From NCBI RefSeq assembly GCF_900101865.1, contig NZ_FNAH01000013.1, positions 1 to 64,000 of the forward strand: a stretch of DNA of 64,000 bases, given 5' to 3'. This DNA is from Paracoccus isoporae. GTDB lineage: Bacteria; Pseudomonadota; Alphaproteobacteria; Rhodobacterales; Rhodobacteraceae. This document shows positions 37,704 through 47,400 of this stretch, piece by piece; the first letter of the stretch is position 1, and each line of letters begins with the position of its first letter. The notes beneath the pieces were generated by a model. That model saw only the letters and a program-made list of their open reading frames with translations. It did no database searches and was not told the origin of the DNA. A program made the position numbers and the translations under genes.

Positions 37704-39100
37704 TGCTGAACGAGATCGTGAATGGCGGGATCTCGGTCCTGAACAATCTGCTGGGCTGGATGGCCATCCCCGGCATCGGCGGAGAGGCGATCGCGCTCAT
37801 CATGGCGGGGCTGCTGGTGCTCGGCCTGTTCATGGGCCATCCGCTGGCCTTTGTGCTGGGCGGCACGGCGGTGCTGGGGGCGTTCATTGCCGGCAAGCCG
37901 ATGGTGCTGGGGATCACCATCAACCGCATCTTCGGCGATGTGCTGGACAATTTCACCCTGATCGCCATCCCGCTTTTCGTGCTGATGGCGCGGTTCCTGT
38001 CGGATAGCGGCGTCACCGACAAGATGTTCGAGGCGCTGCGGCATCTGATGGCGCGGGTCACGGGCGGGCTGGGGCTGGCAGTCGTGTTCATCTCGATCCT
38101 GCTGGCCGCGACCACAGGCATCATCGGCGCCTCGATCACCGTGATGGGCGTGATGGCGCTGAAACCGATGCTGCAATACGGCTATGACAAGCGGCTGACC
38201 ACCGGGCTGATCGGGGCGTCGGGCTGTCTCGGCATCCTCATCCCGCCCTCGATCATGCTGATCCTGATGGCGTCCTATGCGCCCGGCCTGTCGGTGGGCG
38301 AGCTGTTTGCGGGGGCGATGCTGCCCGGCGTGTTGCTGGGGCTGATGTATGGGCTCTACGTCTTCGCGGTGGCGCTGATCCGCCCGGACCTCGCCCCGAA
38401 AGTGGCAGAGGAGGAGCAGATCAGCCGGGGCGCGCTGTGGCGGATGCTGGCGGTCGAGGCCGTGCCGCCGCTGGTGCTGATCCTGGGGATTCTCGGTTCC
38501 ATGCTGTTCGGGATCGCAACGGCGACCGAGGCGTCCGCGATCGGCGCGGCCCTGGCCCTGCTGATCGTCATCTTCCGGGGCCGGTTCACCTTGGCCAATT
38601 TCTACAGCGCGTTCCTGGAAACCGGCCGCACCTCTGCGATGATCCTGTTCATCGTGGTCGGCGCGACCGCCTTCACCGGCGTGTTCAACATCACCGGCGG
38701 TCTGAGCGCGACGCAATCGCTGATCCGCGGGCTGGCAGAGGATCCCAACACGCTGCTGGTGGTGATGCTGGCCACGGTGTTCGTGCTGGGGATGTTCCTG
38801 GACTGGACCGGGATCGTGCTGCTGTGCTTTCCGATCTTCCTGCCGATCGTGTCGGAGATGGGGATCGAGCCGCTGTGGTTCGTGGTGCTGATGGCAGTTG
38901 TGCTGCAGACCAGCTTCCTGTCGCCGCCCTTCGGCTATGCGCTGTTCTACATGCGCGCCATCGCGCCGCCCGACATCACCACCGGCGATATCATCCGTGG
39001 CGTGCTGCCATTCATCGTCATGGTGCTGATCATGTGCGGGTTGATCGTCTATTTCCCCGGTCTGATCACCTGGCTGCCGGATCAGCTCTACAAGGGTTAA
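37703..39100 (+). CDS. TRAP transporter large permease (DctM type)
   Basis: A 465-residue protein with about 12 membrane helices, the sodium-coupled transport subunit. Landmarks are LFMGHPLAFVLGGTAVLG, FTLIAIPLFVLMARFLSDSG, GIIGASITVMGVMALKPML, and GCLGILIPPSIMLILMASYA, which includes the conserved IPPS turn. The C-terminal half contains PLWFVVLMAVVLQTSFLSPPFGYALFYMR. It is longer than many DctM proteins by about 35 residues. Coupled to the small permease by a 1-base overlap. Confidence 0.93.
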   Translation: MLNEIVNGGISVLNNLLGWMAIPGIGGEAIALIMAGLLVLGLFMGHPLAFVLGGTAVLGAFIAGKPMVLGITINRIFGDVLDNFTLIAIPLFVLMARFLSDSGVTDKMFEALRHLMARVTGGLGLAVVFISILLAATTGIIGASITVMGVMALKPMLQYGYDKRLTTGLIGASGCLGILIPPSIMLILMASYAPGLSVGELFAGAMLPGVLLGLMYGLYVFAVALIRPDLAPKVAEEEQISRGALWRMLAVEAVPPLVLILGILGSMLFGIATATEASAIGAALALLIVIFRGRFTLANFYSAFLETGRTSAMILFIVVGATAFTGVFNITGGLSATQSLIRGLAEDPNTLLVVMLATVFVLGMFLDWTGIVLLCFPIFLPIVSEMGIEPLWFVVLMAVVLQTSFLSPPFGYALFYMRAIAPPDITTGDIIRGVLPFIVMVLIMCGLIVYFPGLITWLPDQLYKG

Positions 39101-39123
39101 CCCATAACAAGGAGGAGTAAGCT

Positions 39124-40212
39124 ATGAAAACGACCTATCTCGCGGGGGTTGCCGCGGCGGCGCTGATGGCCGCCCCGGCCATGGCCGAGAACTGGACCAT
39201 GACCTCGACCTGGCCGTCATCGCTGGAGCTGATCGAGATCGACCGCAAATTCGTCGAGCTCGCCAATGCCATGATCCCGGACGAGGATCTGACCATCGAG
39301 TTCTTCGAGGGCGGCGCGCTCGTCCCGGCGGGCGAGGTGTTCGGCGCGGTCGAATCGGGCACCATCCAGGCCGGCGCGGACTGGCCGGGCTACTGGGCCG
39401 GGCGCGACGCGGCGTTTTCGCCGCTGGCCACGACGGCCAGCCTGTTCAACGCGGTGGATTACGTCAACTGGATCAAGGGCTGGGGCGGGGCCGAGCTGTA
39501 TAGCGAGATCTACGGCCAGTTCGGCATGGTCTACCTGCCCTACGGCGTGACCAACAACGAATCCGGCTTCCGCACCGTGGACAAGCCGATCCGCACCACC
39601 GACGATCTTCAGGGCATGCGGCTGCGGCTGTCGGGCCTGGAACAGGGGCGGCTGCTGGAAAAACTCGGCGGCAGCCAGGTCAGCATGGCCGGCGGCGAGA
39701 TCTACCAGTCGCTGGAACGCGGCGTGATCGACGGGGCGGAGTTCTCGACACCAAACGTGGATCTGTCGGGCGGTTTCGATCAGGTGACGCAATACTGGTC
39801 CACGCCGGGCTGGCATCAGTCCTCCTCGGTCTTCGGGGTGATGATCAACCAGGCGGCCTGGGATGCGCTGAGCCCCGAGACGCAGGAGATGCTGCGCATC
39901 GCGGCGGATGCCACCATGCTGTGGTCGCTGGCCAACACTGAAAAACGCGCGACCGAAGCCTATCAGGCCTTCCAGGATGCCGGGATCGAGATCACCCGGC
40001 TGGATGACGCGACGCTGGAAAACATCCAGAACATGGCCAATGAAACCATTGTCGAGGTGGCCTGCGAAAATCCGAACTCGGCCAAGGTCTATGCCTCGAT
40101 GCTGACCTATCTCCAGGATTACGGCAAATGGCGCGATGCGTCAGCACCGTTCAACCTGGGCCGCACCCCGGCCGGGCCGGATCTGGCCGCGATCGAGGAA
40201 TGCGCGCAGTAA
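39124..40212 (+). CDS. TRAP transporter substrate-binding protein (DctP type)
   Basis: A 362-residue periplasmic protein with a signal peptide cleaved after AMA (about residue 21). The DctP fold is evident from WPSSLELIEIDRKFVE, the GMRLRLSG arginine loop, which usually grips a substrate carboxylate, and SLERGVIDGAEFSTP. These features resemble binding proteins for organic acids such as keto or hydroxy acids, but the ligand is not certain. It has an AAGGAGGAG ribosome binding site and is last in the operon. Confidence 0.92.
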   Translation: MKTTYLAGVAAAALMAAPAMAENWTMTSTWPSSLELIEIDRKFVELANAMIPDEDLTIEFFEGGALVPAGEVFGAVESGTIQAGADWPGYWAGRDAAFSPLATTASLFNAVDYVNWIKGWGGAELYSEIYGQFGMVYLPYGVTNNESGFRTVDKPIRTTDDLQGMRLRLSGLEQGRLLEKLGGSQVSMAGGEIYQSLERGVIDGAEFSTPNVDLSGGFDQVTQYWSTPGWHQSSSVFGVMINQAAWDALSPETQEMLRIAADATMLWSLANTEKRATEAYQAFQDAGIEITRLDDATLENIQNMANETIVEVACENPNSAKVYASMLTYLQDYGKWRDASAPFNLGRTPAGPDLAAIEECAQ

Positions 40213-40227
40213 GATATGTCGCCATAT

Positions 40228-40310
40228 CGGGGCCCGCGGCCGCGCGCCAGCGGGCCCCGACACGGCGCTGACACACAGGACGACGCCCGCAACTGCATGT
40301 TGCGGGCGTT
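40228..40310 (+). terminator. Two hairpins ending the TRAP operon
   Basis: The first hairpin (40228-40259) has a 10-bp CGGGGCCCGC stem. The second (40283-40310) has a 10-bp CGCCCGCAAC/GTTGCGGGCG stem with loop TGCAT, followed by TT. Neither has a long T-run. Together they separate the operon from the convergent LysR gene. Confidence 0.6.
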
Positions 40311-40392
40311 CTGCATGTCGTGAAGCGGTGACCGCCTCGCTGCCACCGGACTGATGCGGTCGCGAAAGGGGCTAGTTTGACGCGATGTCGGA

Positions 40393-41559
40393 TCAGGTCA
40401 GGCGCTCGGCCTCGTCGCGGAGCAGGTCGATGAACTGACGCTGAACGGCGGTAGGCTCCCAGCCCGAGCGGGTGGTGATCCCGATGGGTCGGCAGGATTC
40501 CGGGACATCGAGGGGCAGGATGTCCATGGAGCCGGCTTCGGCCTCGGCAAGGGCCTGAAGCCGCGACAGCGCGCCCAGGTGATCGGATTTCCGCAAGGTC
40601 TCGCGCATCAGGATCAGCGAAGAAGTGACGATGGCGCCGGTGATGCGCTCCTCCGGCAGCAGGTCTTCGACCGCCGCGCGGATCGGCGTGCCCGGCGGCG
40701 AGACGACCCAGGGATATTGCGCCAGATCGGCAAGCGTCGGCTCGGGCAGCGACAGGGCCGGATGTCCGGGCCGCGCGACGAGCGCCACCTGGTCGTCCAG
40801 CAACCGTTCCTGTTCGACATCACCCACCGGCGCGGGATCGCGCAGCGCGCCGATCAGGAAGTCGATCTCGCCCCGGCGCAGCGCGCTGAGCAATTCGTCG
40901 TAGCGGCCATCGACCACCTCGATGGGCAGGCCGGGACGCAGCTCGCGGAAGCGCAGCATGGCCGCCGGCAACAGGCTGGAGCGCGACAGGGGCAGCGCGC
41001 CGATGACGATCCGCCCCGCCTCGCGCCCGGCAAGCGCGGCCAGCTCTGCCTCGGCCTGGTCCATCTCGGCAAAGGCCAGCCGCGCGGCCTGCGCCAGTTG
41101 CCGCGCCAGCCTTGTGGCGATCAGCCCGTGCGCCGTGCGTTCAAAAAGCTGCACCCCCGCCGATTGCTCCAGCATCGAGGCGGAGCGGTGCACGGTCGGC
41201 TGGGCCAGGCCAAGCTGCCGCGCGGCCAGGGTGAAATTCTCGTATTCCGTCACCGCGATCAGCGCGGCAAGCTGCGGGCGCGTGGCCTGGAATCGCACCG
41301 CGCGGGCCATGTCGGCCATGGCGGCATCCAGATAGGCCAGGGCCCGTGCCGCGCGCCGCGACATGGCTTCGCCCGCCGGGGTCGGAAAGATCCCCTGGGA
41401 ACTGCGGCGGAACAGGGGTTGGCCGGCATCGCGTTCCAGCTTGTTCATCGCCTGGGTGACGGCCGGCTGGGAGACGTGACACAGCTCGGCGGTGCGCGTG
41501 ACAGAATGCGTCATCGCCAGGGTGTGAAACATTCTCAGATGCCTGATACTCGGCTGCAT
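40393..41559 (-). CDS. LysR-type regulator with two winged-helix domains
   Basis: A 388-residue regulator. The first winged helix (residues about 6-62) is SIRHLRMFHTLAMTHSVTRTAELCHVSQPAVTQAMNKLE. A second, complete one (about 94-152) reads RPQLAALIAVTEYENFTLAARQLGLAQPTVHRSASMLEQ. The effector-binding domain starts near 182 with GRIVIGALPLSRSS. Ordinary LysR regulators have one winged helix and about 300 residues, so this one has a tandem duplication at the N-terminus. I chose the ATG at 41559, with GGAGG upstream. It is convergent with the TRAP operon and is a plausible regulator of it. Confidence 0.9.
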   Translation of the reverse strand: MQPSIRHLRMFHTLAMTHSVTRTAELCHVSQPAVTQAMNKLERDAGQPLFRRSSQGIFPTPAGEAMSRRAARALAYLDAAMADMARAVRFQATRPQLAALIAVTEYENFTLAARQLGLAQPTVHRSASMLEQSAGVQLFERTAHGLIATRLARQLAQAARLAFAEMDQAEAELAALAGREAGRIVIGALPLSRSSLLPAAMLRFRELRPGLPIEVVDGRYDELLSALRRGEIDFLIGALRDPAPVGDVEQERLLDDQVALVARPGHPALSLPEPTLADLAQYPWVVSPPGTPIRAAVEDLLPEERITGAIVTSSLILMRETLRKSDHLGALSRLQALAEAEAGSMDILPLDVPESCRPIGITTRSGWEPTAVQRQFIDLLRDEAERLT

Positions 41560-42326
41560 CGATTCCTCCAAGTCGCGCCACACTAGCGCCAACTGCGTTC
41601 CCGCGCTATGCGTATTTAGGCTATCCTATGGAAAAATAGAAATTAATTCGGCTTAGGTAAGTTAATGAACTGTAATTTGTAATGCCTGTTTACTTCGTGC
41701 GGTGAACTTTCAGGGTTTCCCCTCCGCAACCGGGGGCAGGATGGCGCAGCCGGCGGAATATGCAATCACATGGGTTTCACGGATCGAACGCAGACGAAAT
41801 TGACGCATCGCGCCCTGCCCGCGCGGCATTTCCGTGGCGTTACCGTGTGCCACTCGCAAGAGCGGCCTGCGTCCCGGCGATCGCGCGAATAGTCTTATCA
41901 AGTTTACAATTTATTGAAATTTTATCGGCGGAATATCGCGTCGACCGATGCGGCTTAGCTGAATTTCATGCAATTCCAAGCCAATATCATCTCCTGAACG
42001 CTGTTCTGAAAGCTTATGCCGGGGGGTGAAGCGCCGCGCCTGCCGGTGTTCTGCGCCGCGTCGGGGTGTGACAGTTACGATCCCGCGTGATCCGCATCGG
42101 GATGGCGGGGCGTCATTGCCGTCGTCCCCGGGCCACCTGATTCTCCCCCTCGCGAACGCCGACCGCTCGATGACGTGCATCACCCGCTGCACGGCCCCCC
42201 GCCACCAGGCGGATCTTGTGGCACAGCCGCAGCCACCCACCAGATGCGCCAAGGGCCGCATGGCGGACTGGGATGACGGGCTGCCGGGGGGCGGCTCGAA
42301 TTGACTCCGAACCGGCAGGAACGCTA
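41560..42326. other. AT-richer intergenic region, no gene seen
   Basis: About 770 bases with no convincing coding sequence on either strand. Two stretches (about 41600-41700 and 41885-42000) are markedly AT-rich for this genome. The short frames present have no recognisable motif or ribosome binding site. It could hold promoters, an undetected RNA or remains of a lost gene. Confidence 0.5.
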
Positions 42327-42341
42327 GAACAAATCAGGAAC
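42327..42341 (+). promoter_or_regulatory. LexA box before imuA
   Basis: GAAC, seven bases, GAAC: an exact match to the alphaproteobacterial LexA operator GTTC-N7-GTTC read on the opposite strand. It ends 20 bases before the imuA start codon. A further GAAC lies at 42319-42322, at a spacing that does not make a second box. Confidence 0.88.
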
Positions 42342-42361
42342 ATCTGACCCCGCCAAAATGC

Positions 42362-43042
42362 ATGACCCCACGCATCCCCTCTGCCAACTCCCCCGCCGCT
42401 GCGCCCGACCCGGCGCGCAGCGCAGAGCTGTTTGCAGCCGGAGACGGGGCGTTTGCGGGATTCGTCATGGCGCATCTGGACGGGCCGGTGCTGTGGCTTC
42501 AGGACCGGCAGAGCGCGCGCGACACGGGGCGGCCATGGCTGGCCCCGTCGCGCCAGCCCGTGCTGCTGATGCGCCCATCCCATCCGCGCGACGTTCTGGA
42601 AGCGGCGGAAGAAGGGCTGGCCTGCCACGCGCTCTCGGCGGTGGTGGCAGAGATCCACGGCAACCCGACCGTGCTGAGTTTCACCGCCACACGCCGCCTC
42701 GCGCTGCGTGCCGAATCCCATGGCGTCCGGCTCTGGCTGATCCGCCATGCCGCCCATGCCGAACCGAGCGCGCTGCGCGACCGCTGGCGGGTCACGGCCC
42801 TGCCCTCGGCCCGCAACCCGGACGACGCCGCGGCCCCCGGCGTGGCGCTGTGGCGGGTGGAATTGCTGCGCTCACGCGACAAGCGACCGGGTGCATGGGT
42901 GGTCAGCCATGAGGCCGGGCGCAAAGACACGGCGCATCGCCTGCATTTCGCTGCCGCATTTCCCGATGGAGCGGCGGCTGCGGCAGATGGCACGAAACAC
43001 CCCCGCCTCGTCCATGGACAGGGCGGACGCGCCGCAGGCTGA
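42362..43042 (+). CDS. imuA: ImuA, accessory protein of damage-induced mutagenesis
   Basis: A 226-residue RecA-like accessory protein without a complete Walker A motif, as is normal for ImuA. Recognisable parts are FVMAHLDGPVLWLQDR, LEAAEEGLACHALSAVVAEI, TRRLALRAESHGVRLWLIRH and GVALWRVELLRSRDKRPGAWVV. ImuA works with ImuB and DnaE2 in the SOS mutasome. The start follows a LexA box. The reading frame runs 134 bases into imuB, longer than needed for the usual ImuA end, so its last 20 residues may be a by-product of the overlap. Confidence 0.88.
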   Translation: MTPRIPSANSPAAAPDPARSAELFAAGDGAFAGFVMAHLDGPVLWLQDRQSARDTGRPWLAPSRQPVLLMRPSHPRDVLEAAEEGLACHALSAVVAEIHGNPTVLSFTATRRLALRAESHGVRLWLIRHAAHAEPSALRDRWRVTALPSARNPDDAAAPGVALWRVELLRSRDKRPGAWVVSHEAGRKDTAHRLHFAAAFPDGAAAAADGTKHPRLVHGQGGRAAG

Positions 43043-44486
43043 GCCGCCTTTCGCCTTGTGGATCGAGGGCGGGCACGGCCCGGTCATCCATGCGGTCAGC
43101 GACGCGGCCGCGGCGGCGGGGGTGCAGGTGGGCGCGCGGCTGGCCGATATGCGCGCCATCTGCCCTGCCCTGCGCACCGCCCCCGCCGACCCGGCCGGAG
43201 ATGCACGGACCTTGGCGCGGCTGGCGCTGTGGGCGCGGCGGTTCTGCCCGTGGACGGCGGTTGATGCCTCTGGGCCGGGACCGGCCGGGCTGGTCATGGA
43301 CATCACCGGCACGGCGCATCTCTGGGGGGGCGAGGGGGCGATGCTGCGCGCCATGCAGGCGCAGCTTGCCGCGGTCGGATATGGCAGCCGTCCGGCCATC
43401 GCCGCGACATGGGGCGCGGCCTGGGCGCTGTCGCGCTTCGGGGCGGCGCGCGCGATGGCACGCGATGACACTGCACTGCACCCGTTGCCCGTCGCGGCAC
43501 TGCGCCTGCCGGGCGATGCGGTGCTGCTGCTGCGCCGCCTGGGGCTGAAAACCGTGGGCGATCTGGCGGCGATGCCGCGCGTGGCCCTGGCCCGCCGTTT
43601 CGCGCGGACCGAGGCGGCGGCCAACCCGCTCATCCGGCTGGATCAGGCGACAGGCCGGCTGGCCGAGCCGATCAGCCCCTCGACCCCGCCGGCCCGGTTC
43701 CGGCGCGAGGCCCGGCTGGCCGAGCCGGTGCTGGACCCGACCCACCATCTGCCCGGTCTCTGCGCTGCGCTGTGCGAAGACCTCGCGGCGGCGGCGCAGG
43801 GGGCCAGGCGGCTGCGGCTGACGGTCTGGCGCAGCGATGGCGAAATGCGCTGGATCTCGGCAGGCGCGGCTTCGCCGACCCGAGACCCCGACCATATGGT
43901 ATTCCTGTTCCGCGACCGGCTGGAGCGCATCGATCCCGGCTTCGGCATCGACCTGATCGAACTCGCCGCCCCGCAGACCGAAAGCCTCGCCCCCGCGCAG
44001 CGACATCTGGCGGGCGAGGCTGATGACGCAAGCGACCTGTCCCGGCTGATCGACCGGCTGGCCGCGCGGTTCGGGCCGGGCCGGCTGATGCAGCCGGAGC
44101 CGCGCGACAGCCATATTCCCGAACGCAGCATGGCCGAAGCGCCCGCCACGGCTGCCCCGCCACAGCCGCGCGATGCTGCCCCCGCCCCCCGCGACCGCCC
44201 GGCCCGGATGCTGGACCCGGCCGAGGAGGTGCGCGTGCTCTATGCCGTGCCCGAAGGCCCGCCCGCGCAATTCCTGTGGCGCGGCCGCCCGGCCCGCGTG
44301 GCCCGCTGGCAGGGGCCGGAACGCATCGCCCCGGAATGGTGGATCGACCGCCCCGGCACGCGGCTGCGCGATTACTACAAGGTCGAGGATTCCGGCGGCC
44401 GCAGGCTGTGGCTCTATCGCGAAGGGCTGATCGGCGACGGGCGCGGCGGCGCGCCCCGCTGGTTCGTGCACGGGGTCTTTGCCTGA
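42909..44486 (+). CDS. imuB: ImuB, catalytically inactive Y-family polymerase-like hub
   Basis: A 525-residue DinB-like protein. It starts with RRIACISLPHFPMERRL, continues with PADPAGDARTLARLALWARRFCPW and LVMDITGTAHLWGGEGAML, and ends with RDYYKVEDSGGRRLWLYREG and WFVHGVF, all typical of ImuB. ImuB lacks the acidic catalytic residues of real Y-family polymerases and connects the beta clamp, ImuA and DnaE2. A proline- and alanine-rich linker separates the polymerase-like part from the C-terminal domain. I placed the start at the ATG at 42909, the closest to the conserved N-terminus. It overlaps imuA by 134 bases and dnaE2 by one. Confidence 0.88.
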   Translation: MRPGAKTRRIACISLPHFPMERRLRQMARNTPASSMDRADAPQAEPPFALWIEGGHGPVIHAVSDAAAAAGVQVGARLADMRAICPALRTAPADPAGDARTLARLALWARRFCPWTAVDASGPGPAGLVMDITGTAHLWGGEGAMLRAMQAQLAAVGYGSRPAIAATWGAAWALSRFGAARAMARDDTALHPLPVAALRLPGDAVLLLRRLGLKTVGDLAAMPRVALARRFARTEAAANPLIRLDQATGRLAEPISPSTPPARFRREARLAEPVLDPTHHLPGLCAALCEDLAAAAQGARRLRLTVWRSDGEMRWISAGAASPTRDPDHMVFLFRDRLERIDPGFGIDLIELAAPQTESLAPAQRHLAGEADDASDLSRLIDRLAARFGPGRLMQPEPRDSHIPERSMAEAPATAAPPQPRDAAPAPRDRPARMLDPAEEVRVLYAVPEGPPAQFLWRGRPARVARWQGPERIAPEWWIDRPGTRLRDYYKVEDSGGRRLWLYREGLIGDGRGGAPRWFVHGVFA

Positions 44487-47400
44487 TGCCGCAGAATGAC
44501 AGCCCCGCCCGGCGCGAGATCAGCGGCGATTTCACACCCAACCCCCGCGCCGATTTCGTCGAGCTGGGCATCACCACCCCGTTCTCATTCCTGCGCGGGG
44601 CCAGCCAGGCCGATGAGCTGGTGCTGAGCGCCTGGTTCCTGGGATACGACGCGATCGGGGTGGCGGATCTCAACAGCCTCGCCGGGGTGGTGCGGCTGCA
44701 TACGGCCGCGATCAAGGCGCAGATGCGGCCGGTGATCGGGGCGCGGATCGTGCTGGCGGACGGCACCGCGTTTCTGGCCTATCCGCGCGACCGGGATGCG
44801 TATGGGCGGCTGTCCTCGCTGATTTCCAAGGGGCGGCGGCATGATCTGGCCGGGAACTGGCAGGCAAAGGCGGCCTGTGATCTGAGCCTTGCCGATCTGG
44901 CCGCCCATGCCGAGGGGCTGCAGCTGATCTGGATTCCGCCGGAGCAGGCAGACGGCGCGGGGCTTGCCGCCTTGCCGGATCTGGCGGAGCGATTGCCGGG
45001 GCTGGGGCATGTCGCGGCGTCTTACCTGTATCGCGGCGATGATGTGGCGCGGATCAACCGGCTGGACCGGGCGGCGAAGGCGGCGGGGCTGTCGATCCTG
45101 GCCACCAACGATGTCCATTACCACGCGGCCGAGCGCCGCCCCTTGCAGGATGTCATGACCTGCATCCGCGAGGCCACCAGCATCGACCGCGCCGGGCGGC
45201 TGCTCAACCCCAATGCCGAGCGGCATCTGAAATCCCCCGCCGAAATGGCCCGCCTGTTCCACCGCTGGCCGCATGGCTTGTCGGCGGCGCGGCAGGTGGC
45301 GGATGGCTGCGATTTCCGGCTGACCGACCTGGCCTATGAATATCCGCGCGAGACGGTGCCGGACGGGCTGACGCCCGAGGCGCATCTGGCGGTGCTGAGT
45401 TGGCGGGGCGCGGACGCGCGTTACCCGGACGGGGTGCCGGAGAAGGTGCGCGACAGCATCGCCCGCGAGCTTGAGCTGATCGCGCGCAAGCGGATCGCGC
45501 GCTATTTCCTGACCGTGCATGACATCGTGGAATTCGCCCGCGCGCAGGGGATTCTCTGCCAGGGGCGCGGATCGGCGGCCAACAGTGCGGTGTGCTTCGT
45601 CCTCAGCATCACCCCGGTGGACCCGGCCACGACCGAATTGCTGTTCGAGCGTTTCATCAGCGAATCCCGCGACGAGCCGCCCGATATCGACGTGGATTTC
45701 GAACATGAGCGGCGCGAGGAGGTCATCCAGCATATCTACGACAAATACGGCCGCGACCGCGCCGGGCTGTGCGCAACCGTGATCCATTACCGCCCGCGCA
45801 GCGCCATCCGCGAGGTCGGCAAGGCGATGGGGCTGTCCGACGACGTGACCGGCGCGCTTGCCAACACCGTCTGGGGAAGCTGGGGCGACGATCTGGGCCG
45901 GGCCCATGAAACCGGGCTGAACCTGACCGACAAGCGGCTGGCGATGACGATCCGGCTGGCCGAGCAGATGATCGGCATGCCGCGCCACCTGTCCCAGCAT
46001 GTCGGCGGCTTCATCCTGACCGAAGGCCCGCTCGGCGCGACCGTGCCCATCGGCAACGGCGCCATGCCGGAGCGCAGCTTCATCGAGTGGGACAAGGACG
46101 ATATCGACGCGCTCGGCATTCTCAAGGTCGATGTGCTGGCGCTCGGCATGCTGACCTGCATCCGCAAATGCTTCGACCTGATCCGGGCCCATGAGGGGCG
46201 CGATCTGACGCTGGCCAATCTGCCCAAGGAAGACCCGGCGGTCTATGACATGCTGTCGCGCGGCGACAGCGTGGGGGTGTTCCAGGTCGAAAGCCGGGCG
46301 CAGATGAACATGCTGCCCCGGATGCGGCCGGCCTGCTACTACGATCTGGTGATCGAGGTGGCCATCGTCCGCCCCGGCCCGATCCAGGGCGATATGGTCC
46401 ATCCCTATCTGCGCCGCCGCAACGGCAAGGAGCCGGTGGAGTACCCTGCCCCCGCCGGCGGCGACCCGGATGAGCTGCGCCGGATCCTGTCGCGCACGCT
46501 TGGCGTGCCGATCTTCCAGGAACAGGCGATGAAGATCGCCATGGTCGCGGCCGAGTTCGACGATCAGGAAGCCAACGAGTTGCGCAAGGCCATGGCGACG
46601 TTCCGGTCGCGCGGCACGATCGGGGCCTTGCAGGACAAGATGGTCGGCCGGATGGTGACGCGCGGCTATGACCGGGATTTCGCACAGCGCTGCTTCGACC
46701 AGATCAAGGGGTTCGGGGAATATGGCTTCCCTGAAAGCCATGCGGCGGCCTTCGCCCATCTGGTCTATGTCTCGTCCTGGCTGAAGCTGCATTACCCCGC
46801 GGCCTTTGCCTGCGCATTGCTGAACAGCCAGCCGATGGGGTTCTACGCCCCCGCCCAGATCGTGCGCGATGCCCGCGAACATGGCGTGACGGTGCTGGCG
46901 GCGGATGTGAACTTCTCGGACTGGGACAATCTTCTGGTCCCGGATGGGCGCGCGCGATTTGCGCTGCGGCTCGGCCTGCGCCAGATCGACGGGATGCGCG
47001 AGGATGACGCGGCACGGCTGAGCGGGGCGCGCGACACGCCCTATCACTCGCCCGAGGATGTGCAGCGCCGCGCCCGGCTGAACCTCGCCGCCATCCGACG
47101 CCTGGCAGAGGCCGACGCCTTCCGCTCCACCGGGCGCGACCGCAGGGCGGCGCTGTGGGATGCCCGCGCTCTGAAGGACGCGCCCGCCCTGCCCCTGTTC
47201 ACCGCCGGGGATGAGGGCGCAGAGCCTGCCGTCGCCCTGCCCGCCATGCCTGTCTGCGAACAGGTCGTGGCCGATTACCAGACCATGCGCCTGTCGCTGA
47301 AGGCCCATCCGATGCGCTTCCTGCGCGCCAGCCTGCGCGCGCAGGGCTATGACACCGCCGCCGGGCTGGCCCGGCGCGGCAACGGGGCGCGGGTGAAGCT

